Of a stretch of 6,721 bases of DNA, positions 1 to 5,156 are shown piece by piece. Both the position numbers and the translations under genes were made by a program. The stretch's first letter is position 1. The number at the start of each line of letters is the position of its first letter. A model generated the notes under the pieces. It searched no databases. It was not told the origin of the DNA and was given only the letters and a program-made list of their open reading frames with translations. The stretch comes from Thiotrichaceae bacterium (GTDB lineage: Bacteria > Pseudomonadota > Gammaproteobacteria > Thiotrichales > Thiotrichaceae). Location: the NCBI GenBank assembly GCA_027024625.1, contig JALVRY010000091.1:1-6721 (forward strand), written 5' to 3'.

Positions 1-1
1 T

Positions 2-268
2 GTCTTCAATAATGCTGATAAAAAGACGGTTTATATTAATGGTGAACCTATTTTAGTGCCAGTTTCTGGTATCAAGCTAGATGTCGGCGTTCCTGCACCA
101 CCAACAATTCTTGGTGTTAATGGAAACGATATTGTCCTTGTTTCAGGTACATCAACAACAGGCTCACAAGATCAGTCTGGCGGTAATGGTGCAAATAATG
201 GCGTGCAATATGTTGGCCGAAAATCAAGTCAGCCGTTGGGTAGACAGTCTTGGAAGCAGTGTTATTAA
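2..268 (+). CDS. C-terminal part of an unidentified protein, possibly frameshifted
   Basis: The frame is open from the left edge of the window, so only the C-terminal part of the gene is present (about 88 codons before TAA at 266-268). I do not recognise the family. The visible part begins VFNNADKKTVYINGEPILV, followed by a Pro/Gly-rich section (VGVPAPPTILGVNG) and a low-complexity Ser/Thr/Gly/Asn/Gln stretch (around bases 145-205). This composition would suit a secreted or surface protein or a linker, but that is only an impression. The last 18 or so residues (RKSSQPLGRQSWKQCY) look unnatural. In the +1 frame the same bases give MLAENQVSRWVDSLGSSVIK and then KYGSRYI before TAG at 291-293, which reads like a real protein end. 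A one-base shift around 190-215 is therefore likely, either a sequencing error or a genuine lesion. Its relation to nnrS downstream is unknown. Confidence 0.5.
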   Translation, partial: VFNNADKKTVYINGEPILVPVSGIKLDVGVPAPPTILGVNGNDIVLVSGTSTTGSQDQSGGNGANNGVQYVGRKSSQPLGRQSWKQCY

Positions 269-289
269 AAAGTATGGGAGTCGTTACAT

Positions 290-316
290 CTAGTAGGAGC
301 TTCAAGCTCGTTCCTA
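290..316. repeat. short inverted repeat resembling the ends of the 1710-1805 element
   Basis: CTAG (290-293) is followed by TAGGAGCTTCAAGCTC and then GTTCCTA. The core GAGCTT-C-AAGCTC is a perfect 6-bp inverted repeat with a one-base centre. The terminal TAGGAGCTT and the AAGCTC...CCTA order match the two ends of the hairpin element before mutL. It may be a heavily deleted remnant of the same family, or chance. CTAG here also supplies the TAG that ends the alternative frame of the upstream gene. Confidence 0.3.
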
Positions 317-356
317 AAATTGACTTAGTCGGATCATTTAGAAGCAAAAACCATGT

Positions 357-370
357 TTGATATAAGTCAT
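357..370 (+). promoter_or_regulatory. candidate FNR/DNR-type (Crp-Fnr family) binding site upstream of nnrS
   Basis: The site reads TTGAT-ATAA-GTCAT against the family consensus TTGAT-N4-ATCAA: the left half is perfect and the right half keeps TCA, so 8 of 10 defined bases match. Its centre (363.5) lies about 70 bp before the nnrS start codon. If this is a class II activator site centred near -41.5, transcription would start near 405, with a weak -10 such as TAGTGT at 395-400. NnrS genes are commonly controlled by NO- or oxygen-responsive regulators of this family, which makes the placement meaningful. An imperfect dyad (GTCAT 366-370 with ATGAC 383-387, partly paired between) overlaps its right half and could be a second operator. 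Confidence 0.4.
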
Positions 371-433
371 TGCTGACTAGTGATGACTTTGTGGTAGTGT
401 CATGCCCACTGATTATTTCTCAGAGGGAATTCT

Positions 434-1639
434 ATGTTAAATATTGAAAAGCCGTATCAACATAAAACGGCATTTTTACAGCTAGGTTTTCGTCCCTTCT
501 TTAGTGCAGCAATGGGAGTTGCAGCCTTAGCAATATTGGCTTGGATGGTGACTTATTTTACGGGTTGGACACTTCCTGCTTCAGAATATTCCTCTATTCA
601 ATGGCATGCCCATGAGATGATATTTGGTTATGGTACAGCAGTCGCCGCAGGCTTTTTGCTAACCGCCATTCGAAATTGGACGGGAGTGCAAACCATACAA
701 AATAAGCCATTAATGATTTTATTTATTTTATGGTTTGTGGCTCGTTTATTGCCTTTTGTTTTACCTTCTTCTTTATTGTGGTTGTTGCCCGTGTTTGATT
801 TAAGCTTCAATCTCTTTCTTGCCGTTGCAACTAGCATTCCAATCTATAAAGCAAAACAGTGGAATAACTCAGCGTTCCCCGGAAAAATGTTTTTATTATT
901 AATTGCCAATGTCATGTTCTACCTTGGTTTATTGGGGATTTGGCCTGAGGGATTACATTTTGGTTTATATGCGGGTTTTTATGTGGTTGTTGCTTTGATT
1001 TTCACCATGGGACGACGCATTATTCCCTTCTTTATCGAGAAGGGTGTGGATTATCCGTTTGCTGCAAAAAACTGGAAATGGTTAGATATTTCGAATCTAG
1101 TGCTATTTTTATTCTTTGCGATTGCTGATGCATTTTATGCTTCAACGTCCATTGGAGCTATGCTGACGACGCTATTGGCAGCGGTGTTATTTGTACTGAA
1201 TAGCTTACGACTATATGGCTGGTACACAAAAGGTATTTGGCAAAAGCCGCTTCTATGGAGTTTATACCTTGGATATGCATGGTTAGTATTTGGTTTCCTA
1301 CTTAAATTCTTGAGTTATTTCTTTGTAATTTCCTCGTTTCTTGCCGTACACAGTTTCGCCTACGGCGGTATTGGCTTAATTACCATTGGTATGATGGCTA
1401 GGGTTGCCTTAGGGCACACAGGGAGAAATGTCTTTGATCCCCCTAAAGTACTCATTTTAATATATAGCTTATTATCTATTGGGGCTGTTGTACGGGTGAT
1501 TTTACCAATGGTGAATGCACAGATGTATGCGTGGTGGATTGGTATTGCTCAGGGCTTGTGGATTACCGCATTTGCTATCTTATTTATCGTCTATATTCCC
1601 ATGTTGATTAAACCGCGTGTTGATGGAATGCCGGGCTAG
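434..1639 (+). CDS. nnrS: NnrS family heme- and copper-binding membrane protein
   Basis: This 401-residue, strongly hydrophobic protein has many predicted membrane segments and nearly all the signature blocks of the NnrS family: GFRPFF (18-23), WHAHEMIFGY (57-66) running into FLLTAIRNWTG (74-84), GRRIIPFF (193-200), and a late block from HSFAYGGIG (306-314) through MMARVALGHTGR (320-331). The His residues in these blocks (58, 60, 306, 328) are plausible metal or heme ligands; that assignment is inference. Family members sit in the inner membrane and protect cells against nitric oxide, often beside denitrification or NO-response genes. The ATG start is supported by AGAGGGA at 422-428, and the length is typical for the family. 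No denitrification gene is visible in the window. An FNR/DNR-like box at 357-370 suggests NO- or oxygen-responsive control. It appears monocistronic, with 188 bp before mutL. Family assignment is firm; the exact biochemical role is not settled even for well-studied members. Confidence 0.93.
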   Translation: MLNIEKPYQHKTAFLQLGFRPFFSAAMGVAALAILAWMVTYFTGWTLPASEYSSIQWHAHEMIFGYGTAVAAGFLLTAIRNWTGVQTIQNKPLMILFILWFVARLLPFVLPSSLLWLLPVFDLSFNLFLAVATSIPIYKAKQWNNSAFPGKMFLLLIANVMFYLGLLGIWPEGLHFGLYAGFYVVVALIFTMGRRIIPFFIEKGVDYPFAAKNWKWLDISNLVLFLFFAIADAFYASTSIGAMLTTLLAAVLFVLNSLRLYGWYTKGIWQKPLLWSLYLGYAWLVFGFLLKFLSYFFVISSFLAVHSFAYGGIGLITIGMMARVALGHTGRNVFDPPKVLILIYSLLSIGAVVRVILPMVNAQMYAWWIGIAQGLWITAFAILFIVYIPMLIKPRVDGMPG

Positions 1640-1709
1640 TATTCTTAGCAGCAGATAAAAAATCTTAGATGATATTTGTTGCATAGATACCTATACTTGC
1701 ATACTTGGG

Positions 1710-1805
1710 CTAGGAGCTTGTCTGAGAATAGTGAGCCTACTGCGGAAAAGCTGAATTTGGCTAGATTTTCCTCGCTACGGCTCATATTCTCGGATAAGCT
1801 CCTAG
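1710..1805. mobile_element. hairpin miniature element (MITE-like, probable IS5-type ends) before mutL
   Basis: The whole 96 bp folds on itself. The outer arm CTAGGAGCTTGTCTGAGAAT (1710-1729) pairs with the complement of 1786-1805, with only two differences (1720 and 1723), both of which remain G-U pairs in a + strand transcript. Pairing continues past a one-base bulge through TGAGCC/GGCTCA (1732-1737 with 1779-1784), then GGAAAA/TTTTCC (1744-1749 with 1766-1771). Both ends are CTAG (1710-1713 and 1802-1805). If CTAG is the target duplication, the element proper is 88 bp with inner termini GAGCTTGTCTGAGAA. IS5-family elements are known to duplicate 4-bp YTAR sites. There is no room for a transposase, so it would be mobilised in trans. 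It ends 22 bp before the mutL ATG, so the mutL promoter must lie within or upstream of it. The alternative is a plain regulatory or terminator-like hairpin for nnrS, without a U-tract. Confidence 0.65.
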
Positions 1806-1827
1806 AAAAATAGCCTCAGGTTTTTGA

Positions 1828-3672
1828 ATGCCCCAACACCACATAAAACAATTATCTCCCCACTTAATTAATCAGATTGCGGCTGGTGAGGTTGTTGAGC
1901 GACCAGCTTCGGTAGTTAAAGAATTATTAGAAAATGCCCTTGATGCAGGTGCAAGCAATATTGAAGTTGACGTTGAACAAGGAGGGATGAAACGCATCCG
2001 AATTCGTGATGATGGTATGGGCATAGCAAAGGATGAGCTAAGCCTCGCTTTAAGTCGTCATGCAACCAGTAAAATTGCAAATTTAGATGATCTGGAAAAT
2101 GTGCAAAGCTTAGGGTTTCGAGGAGAGGCTTTGCCGAGCATATCTTCCATTTCGCGTTTGAAGATTAGTACACGACAAAAAGATGATGCCCAGGCATGGT
2201 GTCTGCAAGGTGATGGTCAAGAGGTATTTGGTGATCCTGAACCAACAGCTCATCCTCAGGGGACAACGATTGATGTTAAAGATCTCTTCTTCAACGTACC
2301 TGCTCGTCGAAAGTTCCTAAAAACTGAAAAAACTGAATTTCGTCATTTAGAAGATGTCGTGAAAAAAATGGCATTGAGTCGTTTTGATGTAGGGTTTACT
2401 TTGCGACACAACGGGCGAGCAATTTTACGTTTGCTAGCGGCAAAGGATAGATCAACAGCAGATAAACGAGTTGCAGAAGTCTGTGGCTCTGCTTTTATCG
2501 AACAATCGCTGTACTTTGATTATTCCGCAGCGGGCTTACGGTTATGGGGTTGGATGGGCTTGCCTACGTTCTCACGTTCACAGGCAGATTTGCAGTATTT
2601 CTTTGTCAACGGGCGAGTAATTCGTGATCGCGTCGTCTCTCATGCGGTGCGACAAGCGTATCAAGATGTACTTTATCATGGTCGCCACCCCGCTTATGTG
2701 CTGTTTTTAGAATTAGAGCCCAAGTTGGTCGATGTTAATGCTCACCCGACCAAGCATGAGGTTCGCTTCCGTGAATCGCGGTTGGTACATGATTTCTTGT
2801 ATCGCACGTTACACCAAGCATTGGCAGATGTGAGGCCAGGTGATGAGCACAACGTAGATAGCCCATCGGAAGAAGCAGCACCAGAACTTCCCAAACGTCA
2901 GTTTGACACAACAACATATTCACAACGTCAACCGCAACAGCATTTGAATATACCTGTGCGAGAGACAATGGCGGCGTATAAGCAATTACATACACCCTAT
3001 TCACCTTCGACTTCATCGCCTTCAAATCCAGCTTCTGTTACACCTTCTATGCCAGTGCAAATGCCTGATGATGAAGGGAATGGAGAGATTCCGCCTCTTG
3101 GTTTTGCTGTTGCCCAAATTCATGGTGTTTTTATTTTGGCAGAAAATGCAGAAGGATTGATTGTCGTTGATATGCATGCAGCACATGAACGCATTACTTA
3201 TGAACACCTAAAACGCAGCATGGCTGAAGATAATATCCGCTCATTACCGCTGTTGATGCCTGTTTCTTTGGCGGTGAGTAAGAAAGAAGCTGATTATGCG
3301 GATAGCAATCAAGAATTGTTCCAAATGCTAGGCTTTGAATTAGATCGCCTAGATACGGAAAAGCTGGTTATTCGGGCGGTGCCAAGCTTATTAAAAGACG
3401 GTGATGTAGAAACCTTGGTTAGAGATGTATTATCAGATTTGATCATGTATGGAAGTAGTGATCGTATCCAGACAGCCATGAATGAAATTCTGGCTACAAT
3501 GGCGTGTCATAACTCAGTTCGGGCTAATCGTAAATTATCTATCCCAGAAATGAATGCCTTGTTACGTGATATGGAAAAAACAGAACGTAGTGGGCAGTGC
3601 AATCATGGTCGTCCAACATGGACACAGTTGACGGTTGATCAATTGGACAAACTCTTTATGCGAGGGCAATAA
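1828..3672 (+). CDS. mutL: DNA mismatch repair protein MutL, endonuclease-type
   Basis: MutL is the matchmaker ATPase linking MutS at a mismatch to strand incision and excision. This 614-residue protein has the N-terminal GHKL ATPase: [20 protein letters not shown] near residues 15-34, with E32 and N36 matching the catalytic Glu and Mg-binding Asn; DDGMGI (61-66); and SLGFRGEAL (94-102). A transducer domain follows to about 335, then a Ser/Pro/Gln-rich linker (about 336-420) and the C-terminal dimerisation domain. That domain carries [12 protein letters not shown] (448-459), a match to the endonuclease signature DQHA-x2-E-x4-E with Gln to Met, plus ACHNSVRA (559-566) and CNHGRP (591-596), the usual companion metal-site motifs. 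E. coli MutL lacks these. The ATG at 1828 gives the family's normal N-terminus, though its Shine-Dalgarno (CAGG, 1817-1820) is weak. It is followed one base later by miaA. The segment LPLLMP (473-478) aligns with the beta-clamp motif QPLLIP but lacks its Gln. Confidence 0.98.
   Translation: MPQHHIKQLSPHLINQIAAGEVVERPASVVKELLENALDAGASNIEVDVEQGGMKRIRIRDDGMGIAKDELSLALSRHATSKIANLDDLENVQSLGFRGEALPSISSISRLKISTRQKDDAQAWCLQGDGQEVFGDPEPTAHPQGTTIDVKDLFFNVPARRKFLKTEKTEFRHLEDVVKKMALSRFDVGFTLRHNGRAILRLLAAKDRSTADKRVAEVCGSAFIEQSLYFDYSAAGLRLWGWMGLPTFSRSQADLQYFFVNGRVIRDRVVSHAVRQAYQDVLYHGRHPAYVLFLELEPKLVDVNAHPTKHEVRFRESRLVHDFLYRTLHQALADVRPGDEHNVDSPSEEAAPELPKRQFDTTTYSQRQPQQHLNIPVRETMAAYKQLHTPYSPSTSSPSNPASVTPSMPVQMPDDEGNGEIPPLGFAVAQIHGVFILAENAEGLIVVDMHAAHERITYEHLKRSMAEDNIRSLPLLMPVSLAVSKKEADYADSNQELFQMLGFELDRLDTEKLVIRAVPSLLKDGDVETLVRDVLSDLIMYGSSDRIQTAMNEILATMACHNSVRANRKLSIPEMNALLRDMEKTERSGQCNHGRPTWTQLTVDQLDKLFMRGQ
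3662..3666 (+). promoter_or_regulatory. miaA ribosome-binding site inside the end of mutL
   Basis: GAGGG lies in the last codons of mutL, 7 bp before ATG at 3674. It decides the miaA start: the in-frame ATG alternative at 3635, inside mutL, would add 13 residues ([13 protein letters not shown]) foreign to the family. The mutL TAA (3670-3672) and the miaA ATG are separated by one base, so translational coupling is expected. Confidence 0.8.
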
Positions 3673-3673
3673 A

Positions 3674-4636
3674 ATGGGAGATAAATTACTGCCACCTGCC
3701 ATTTTTGTCATGGGGCCAACGGCATCGGGTAAGACGGGCTTAGCAATAGAATTGCGAAAACATTTTCCTGTTGAGTTGATTAGCGTGGATTCTGCTTTAA
3801 TTTACCGTGATATGGATATTGGGACAGCAAAACCAAATGCTGATGAATTGCTTCAAGCTCCACATCGCTTAATTGATTTACTTGACCCAAGTGAAGTGTA
3901 CTCTGCTGCTAGCTTTCGTGAAGATGCATTACGTGAAATGCAGGCGATTACAAAAACAGGTCGAATTCCTTTGTTAGTTGGTGGAACGATGCTATATTAT
4001 CGTGCGTTGGAGTACGGTATTGCTGATTTGCCAAATGCTGATACTGTGATTCGTGAACGCTTGGACAATGAAGCAAAAGAACATGGCTGGGATGTTTTGC
4101 ATCAACGCTTGGCTGAGGTAGATAAAACGGCGGCTAAACGTATCCACAAGAATGATGCTCAACGGATTCAACGAGCATTGGAAGTATATGAGTTAACGGG
4201 TAAGCCACTGACACAGCTACATGAAGAGGCTAAATATGATGCTTGTCCCTATAACTTATTGAAGATAGGGCTGCTTCCAGAGGAACGGTCATGGTTACAT
4301 GAACGAATAGCACAGCGTTTCGATAAGATGCTGGAACAGGGCTTTCTGGAGGAGGTCAAACAGTTATATGAACGTGGTGATCTTGATAGTAACCTGCCTG
4401 CAATCAGAGCTGTTGGTTATCGACAAGTTTGGGAATATCTCAGTGGTAATATAGACTTTAATACCATGCGTGAACGTGGTATTGTCGCCACAAGGCAGCT
4501 TGCAAAACGCCAAATCACTTGGCTACGTTCAGAACAAGAATTAATCGTTTTTAATGCTCAAGAAAAGTACTTTTCGTCTGTAAATACTAGAGTAAAGGCG
4601 TTTTTAGCCGGATATTCGGTGTTTGCCGACGAGTAG
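3674..4636 (+). CDS. miaA: tRNA dimethylallyltransferase (A37 isopentenylation)
   Basis: MiaA transfers dimethylallyl from DMAPP to N6 of A37 in tRNAs that read codons starting with U, the first step toward ms2i6A, which affects decoding fidelity and frame maintenance. The 320-residue protein shows the P-loop GPTASGKT (14-21), [18 protein letters not shown] (37-54) with the conserved Asp39 of the active site, [10 protein letters not shown] (103-112), the [16 protein letters not shown] block (156-171), AVGYRQ (246-251), and the C-terminal [14 protein letters not shown] (272-285). Length and all motifs are normal. The start at 3674 is chosen by the GAGGG 7 bp upstream and by alignment with E. 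coli MiaA, where [15 protein letters not shown] corresponds to [15 protein letters not shown] here. It is co-transcribed with mutL. Unlike in E. coli, where hfq follows closely and miaA houses hfq promoters, a 520-bp gap follows here. Confidence 0.98.
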   Translation: MGDKLLPPAIFVMGPTASGKTGLAIELRKHFPVELISVDSALIYRDMDIGTAKPNADELLQAPHRLIDLLDPSEVYSAASFREDALREMQAITKTGRIPLLVGGTMLYYRALEYGIADLPNADTVIRERLDNEAKEHGWDVLHQRLAEVDKTAAKRIHKNDAQRIQRALEVYELTGKPLTQLHEEAKYDACPYNLLKIGLLPEERSWLHERIAQRFDKMLEQGFLEEVKQLYERGDLDSNLPAIRAVGYRQVWEYLSGNIDFNTMRERGIVATRQLAKRQITWLRSEQELIVFNAQEKYFSSVNTRVKAFLAGYSVFADE

Positions 4637-4700
4637 TTGTTTCAATTTGTGAGAAAAAAACGTAGTATCAATCTCGTTCAAGGAAAATTGATTGTTTTAA

Positions 4701-4732
4701 CAGTTACTTGCCCCATTTATTGAAAGTAACTG
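4701..4732. repeat. perfect 9-bp inverted repeat (stem-loop)
   Basis: CAGTTACTT (4701-4709) and AAGTAACTG (4724-4732) are perfect complements around a 14-base loop. The T-rich stretch that follows (ATTTTCGCTTTATT, 4739-4752) starts 7 bases after the stem, so it is at best a poor terminator. An operator or RNA-stabilising 3' stem for the mutL-miaA transcript is equally possible. Confidence 0.55.
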
Positions 4733-4760
4733 CTTAGAATTTTCGCTTTATTGTAGTTAT

Positions 4761-4802
4761 CTCACTTCTGATTTGCTGAAAAGTGGTTCAGATGTGAGTT
4801 TT
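4761..4802 (+). terminator. candidate rho-independent terminator after mutL-miaA
   Basis: CTCACTTCTGA (4761-4771) pairs with TCAGATGTGAG (4788-4798), with one internal T-T mismatch. Weak G-U rich pairing (4773-4776 with 4783-4786) continues toward the loop TGAAAA. TTTTCGTTCTT follows directly (4799-4809). The stem is not very GC-rich and the U-tract is interrupted, so termination could be partial. It lies 124 bp after the miaA stop and directly before a candidate promoter, which is the expected place for a transcription-unit boundary. Confidence 0.5.
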
Positions 4803-4807
4803 CGTTC

Positions 4808-4837
4808 TTGTCAGTATGTGACAATTGTGACCATTAT
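4808..4837 (+). promoter_or_regulatory. candidate sigma-70 promoter for hfq-hflX
   Basis: TTGTCA (4808-4813, 5 of 6 to TTGACA) is followed after 18 bp by CATTAT (4832-4837, 4 of 6 to TATAAT). It sits just past the terminator-like hairpin. Initiation near 4844 would give hfq a leader of about 310 nt containing the long palindrome. The AT-rich context makes chance matches common, so this is a proposal. Confidence 0.35.
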
Positions 4838-4847
4838 ATGGACACAA
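4825..4847. promoter_or_regulatory. 23-bp dyad, possible operator over the candidate promoter
   Basis: TTGTGACCAT (4825-4834), a TAT centre, and ATGGACACAA (4838-4847) form two 10-bp arms complementary at 9 positions. The dyad covers the proposed -10 and start site, the position of a repressor operator. GTGAC also recurs at 4818-4822, 4827-4831 and 4849-4853. The spacing does not fit a CRP site (TGTGA-N6-TCACA). The binding protein is unknown. Confidence 0.45.
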
Positions 4848-4879
4848 GGTGACTCATAGCTGAATTAAGAATTTTATTA

Positions 4880-4936
4880 CAGGTATCGATGTTTTTAATT
4901 AAACATCTTATGAAAATTAAGAGTCATTGTTACCTG
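4880..4936 (+). repeat. nested hairpin in the proposed hfq leader
   Basis: GATGTTT (4888-4894) and AAACATC (4901-4907) are perfect complements around TTAATT. Outside them, CAGGTA (4880-4885) complements TACCTG (4931-4936). The same TACCTG strand also forms the outer end of the following long palindrome, so the two structures would compete in RNA. Confidence 0.4.
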
Positions 4937-5095
4937 AATCCGTGACTTCAATGCGGATAAGAGAGTGCAAGATATTGGTTTCACAGTGGATTTTAAAAAA
5001 TCTTAGCTTCACCCTTAGGTTAAGCGGGCAATTTTTAAACTGCTGTGGAATCAATAGCTTGTGCTATCTGCCGTAGTGAAGTCACAGATTCAGGT
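4932..5095 (+). repeat. 164-bp long imperfect palindrome (hairpin element or structured RNA) upstream of hfq
   Basis: ACCTGAATCCGTGACTTCA (4932-4950) is complementary to TGAAGTCACAGATTCAGGT (5077-5095) at 18 of 19 positions, and pairing extends to 4956/5071 (22 Watson-Crick and one G-U pair in 25). A second block, 4960-4989 with 5040-5069, gives 22 Watson-Crick, 6 G-U and 2 mismatched positions. The tip is GCTTCACC-CTTA-GGTTAAGC (5006-5025), an 8-bp stem with one mismatch and a four-base loop. Only 4990-5005 with 5026-5039 is loosely paired, and it is AT-rich. The three stems share one axis, so the whole unit is a single hairpin. GTT flanks both ends (4929-4931, 5096-5098), a possible 3-bp target duplication. 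It could be a MITE or a genuine structured leader/sRNA; the excess of G-U over A-C pairs in the + sense favours function as RNA. Confidence 0.75.
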
Positions 5096-5102
5096 GTTAG
5101 CT

Positions 5103-5135
5103 CTTGAAATAAAATACCAGAACAAACCCCATATA
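5103..5135 (+). promoter_or_regulatory. candidate sigma-32 (heat-shock) promoter of hfq
   Basis: CTTGAA (5103-5108; CTTGAAA to 5109) and CCCCATATA (5127-5135) are exact matches to the sigma-32 -35 and -10 consensus elements (CTTGAA and CCCCATnTA). The 18-bp gap is longer than the 13-14 of classical groE and dnaK promoters, which is the main doubt. Initiation near 5140 would leave a short leader with GGAG at 5145-5148 before ATG 5157. E. coli hfq is known to have a heat-shock promoter, which supports the idea. Confidence 0.5.
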
Positions 5136-5156
5136 AGAAAATACGGAGAAACCACC

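Larger units (their letters stand above)
4637..5156. other. 520-bp non-coding spacer between miaA and hfq, rich in inverted repeats
   Basis: No open frame with credible start, ribosome-binding site and composition is visible. The frame continuing hfq upstream to TTG 5061 is fortuitous. The spacer holds, in order: a weak AT-rich repeat (ATCAAT 4667-4672 with ATTGAT 4687-4692, then TTTT), a 9-bp stem-loop (4701-4732), a terminator-like hairpin (4761-4802), a candidate promoter with overlapping dyad (4808-4847), a nested hairpin (4880-4936), the long palindrome (4932-5095) and a candidate sigma-32 promoter (5103-5135). In E. coli the corresponding gap is short. The expansion implies separate control of hfq, an inserted element, or an unannotated RNA gene. 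Confidence 0.8.

Noticed and set aside
1692..1697. TATACT as a mutL -10 promoter element
   Set aside because: It matches 5 of 6 bases, but no acceptable -35 lies 16-18 bp upstream and the region is AT-rich, so it is not supported as a promoter.
2735..3025. 96-codon antisense open frame inside mutL
   Set aside because: Composition is shadow-like, no ribosome-binding site or known motif is visible, and the sense strand encodes conserved MutL sequence.
3635..3673. Longer MiaA start at ATG 3635
   Set aside because: It would overlap mutL by 38 bases and add 13 residues without family support; ATG 3674 has a good ribosome-binding site.
4667..4698. Terminator formed by ATCAAT/ATTGAT followed by TTTT
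   Set aside because: The stem is only 6 bp and AT-rich with a 14-base loop; too weak to call compared with the hairpin at 4761-4802.
4825..4847. CRP binding site
   Set aside because: CRP needs TGTGA-N6-TCACA; here the half-sites are 11 bases apart and the right half is ACACA, so the spacing is wrong.
5110..5115. TAAAAT as a sigma-70 -10 for hfq
   Set aside because: The hexamer is good, but bases 15-19 bp upstream contain no recognisable -35, and there is no extended -10 TG in the right place.
5061..5156. In-frame upstream extension of hfq to TTG 5061
   Set aside because: It adds 32 residues not found in Hfq proteins, lies over the right arm of the long palindrome, and the ATG at 5157 has its own GGAG at the correct distance.
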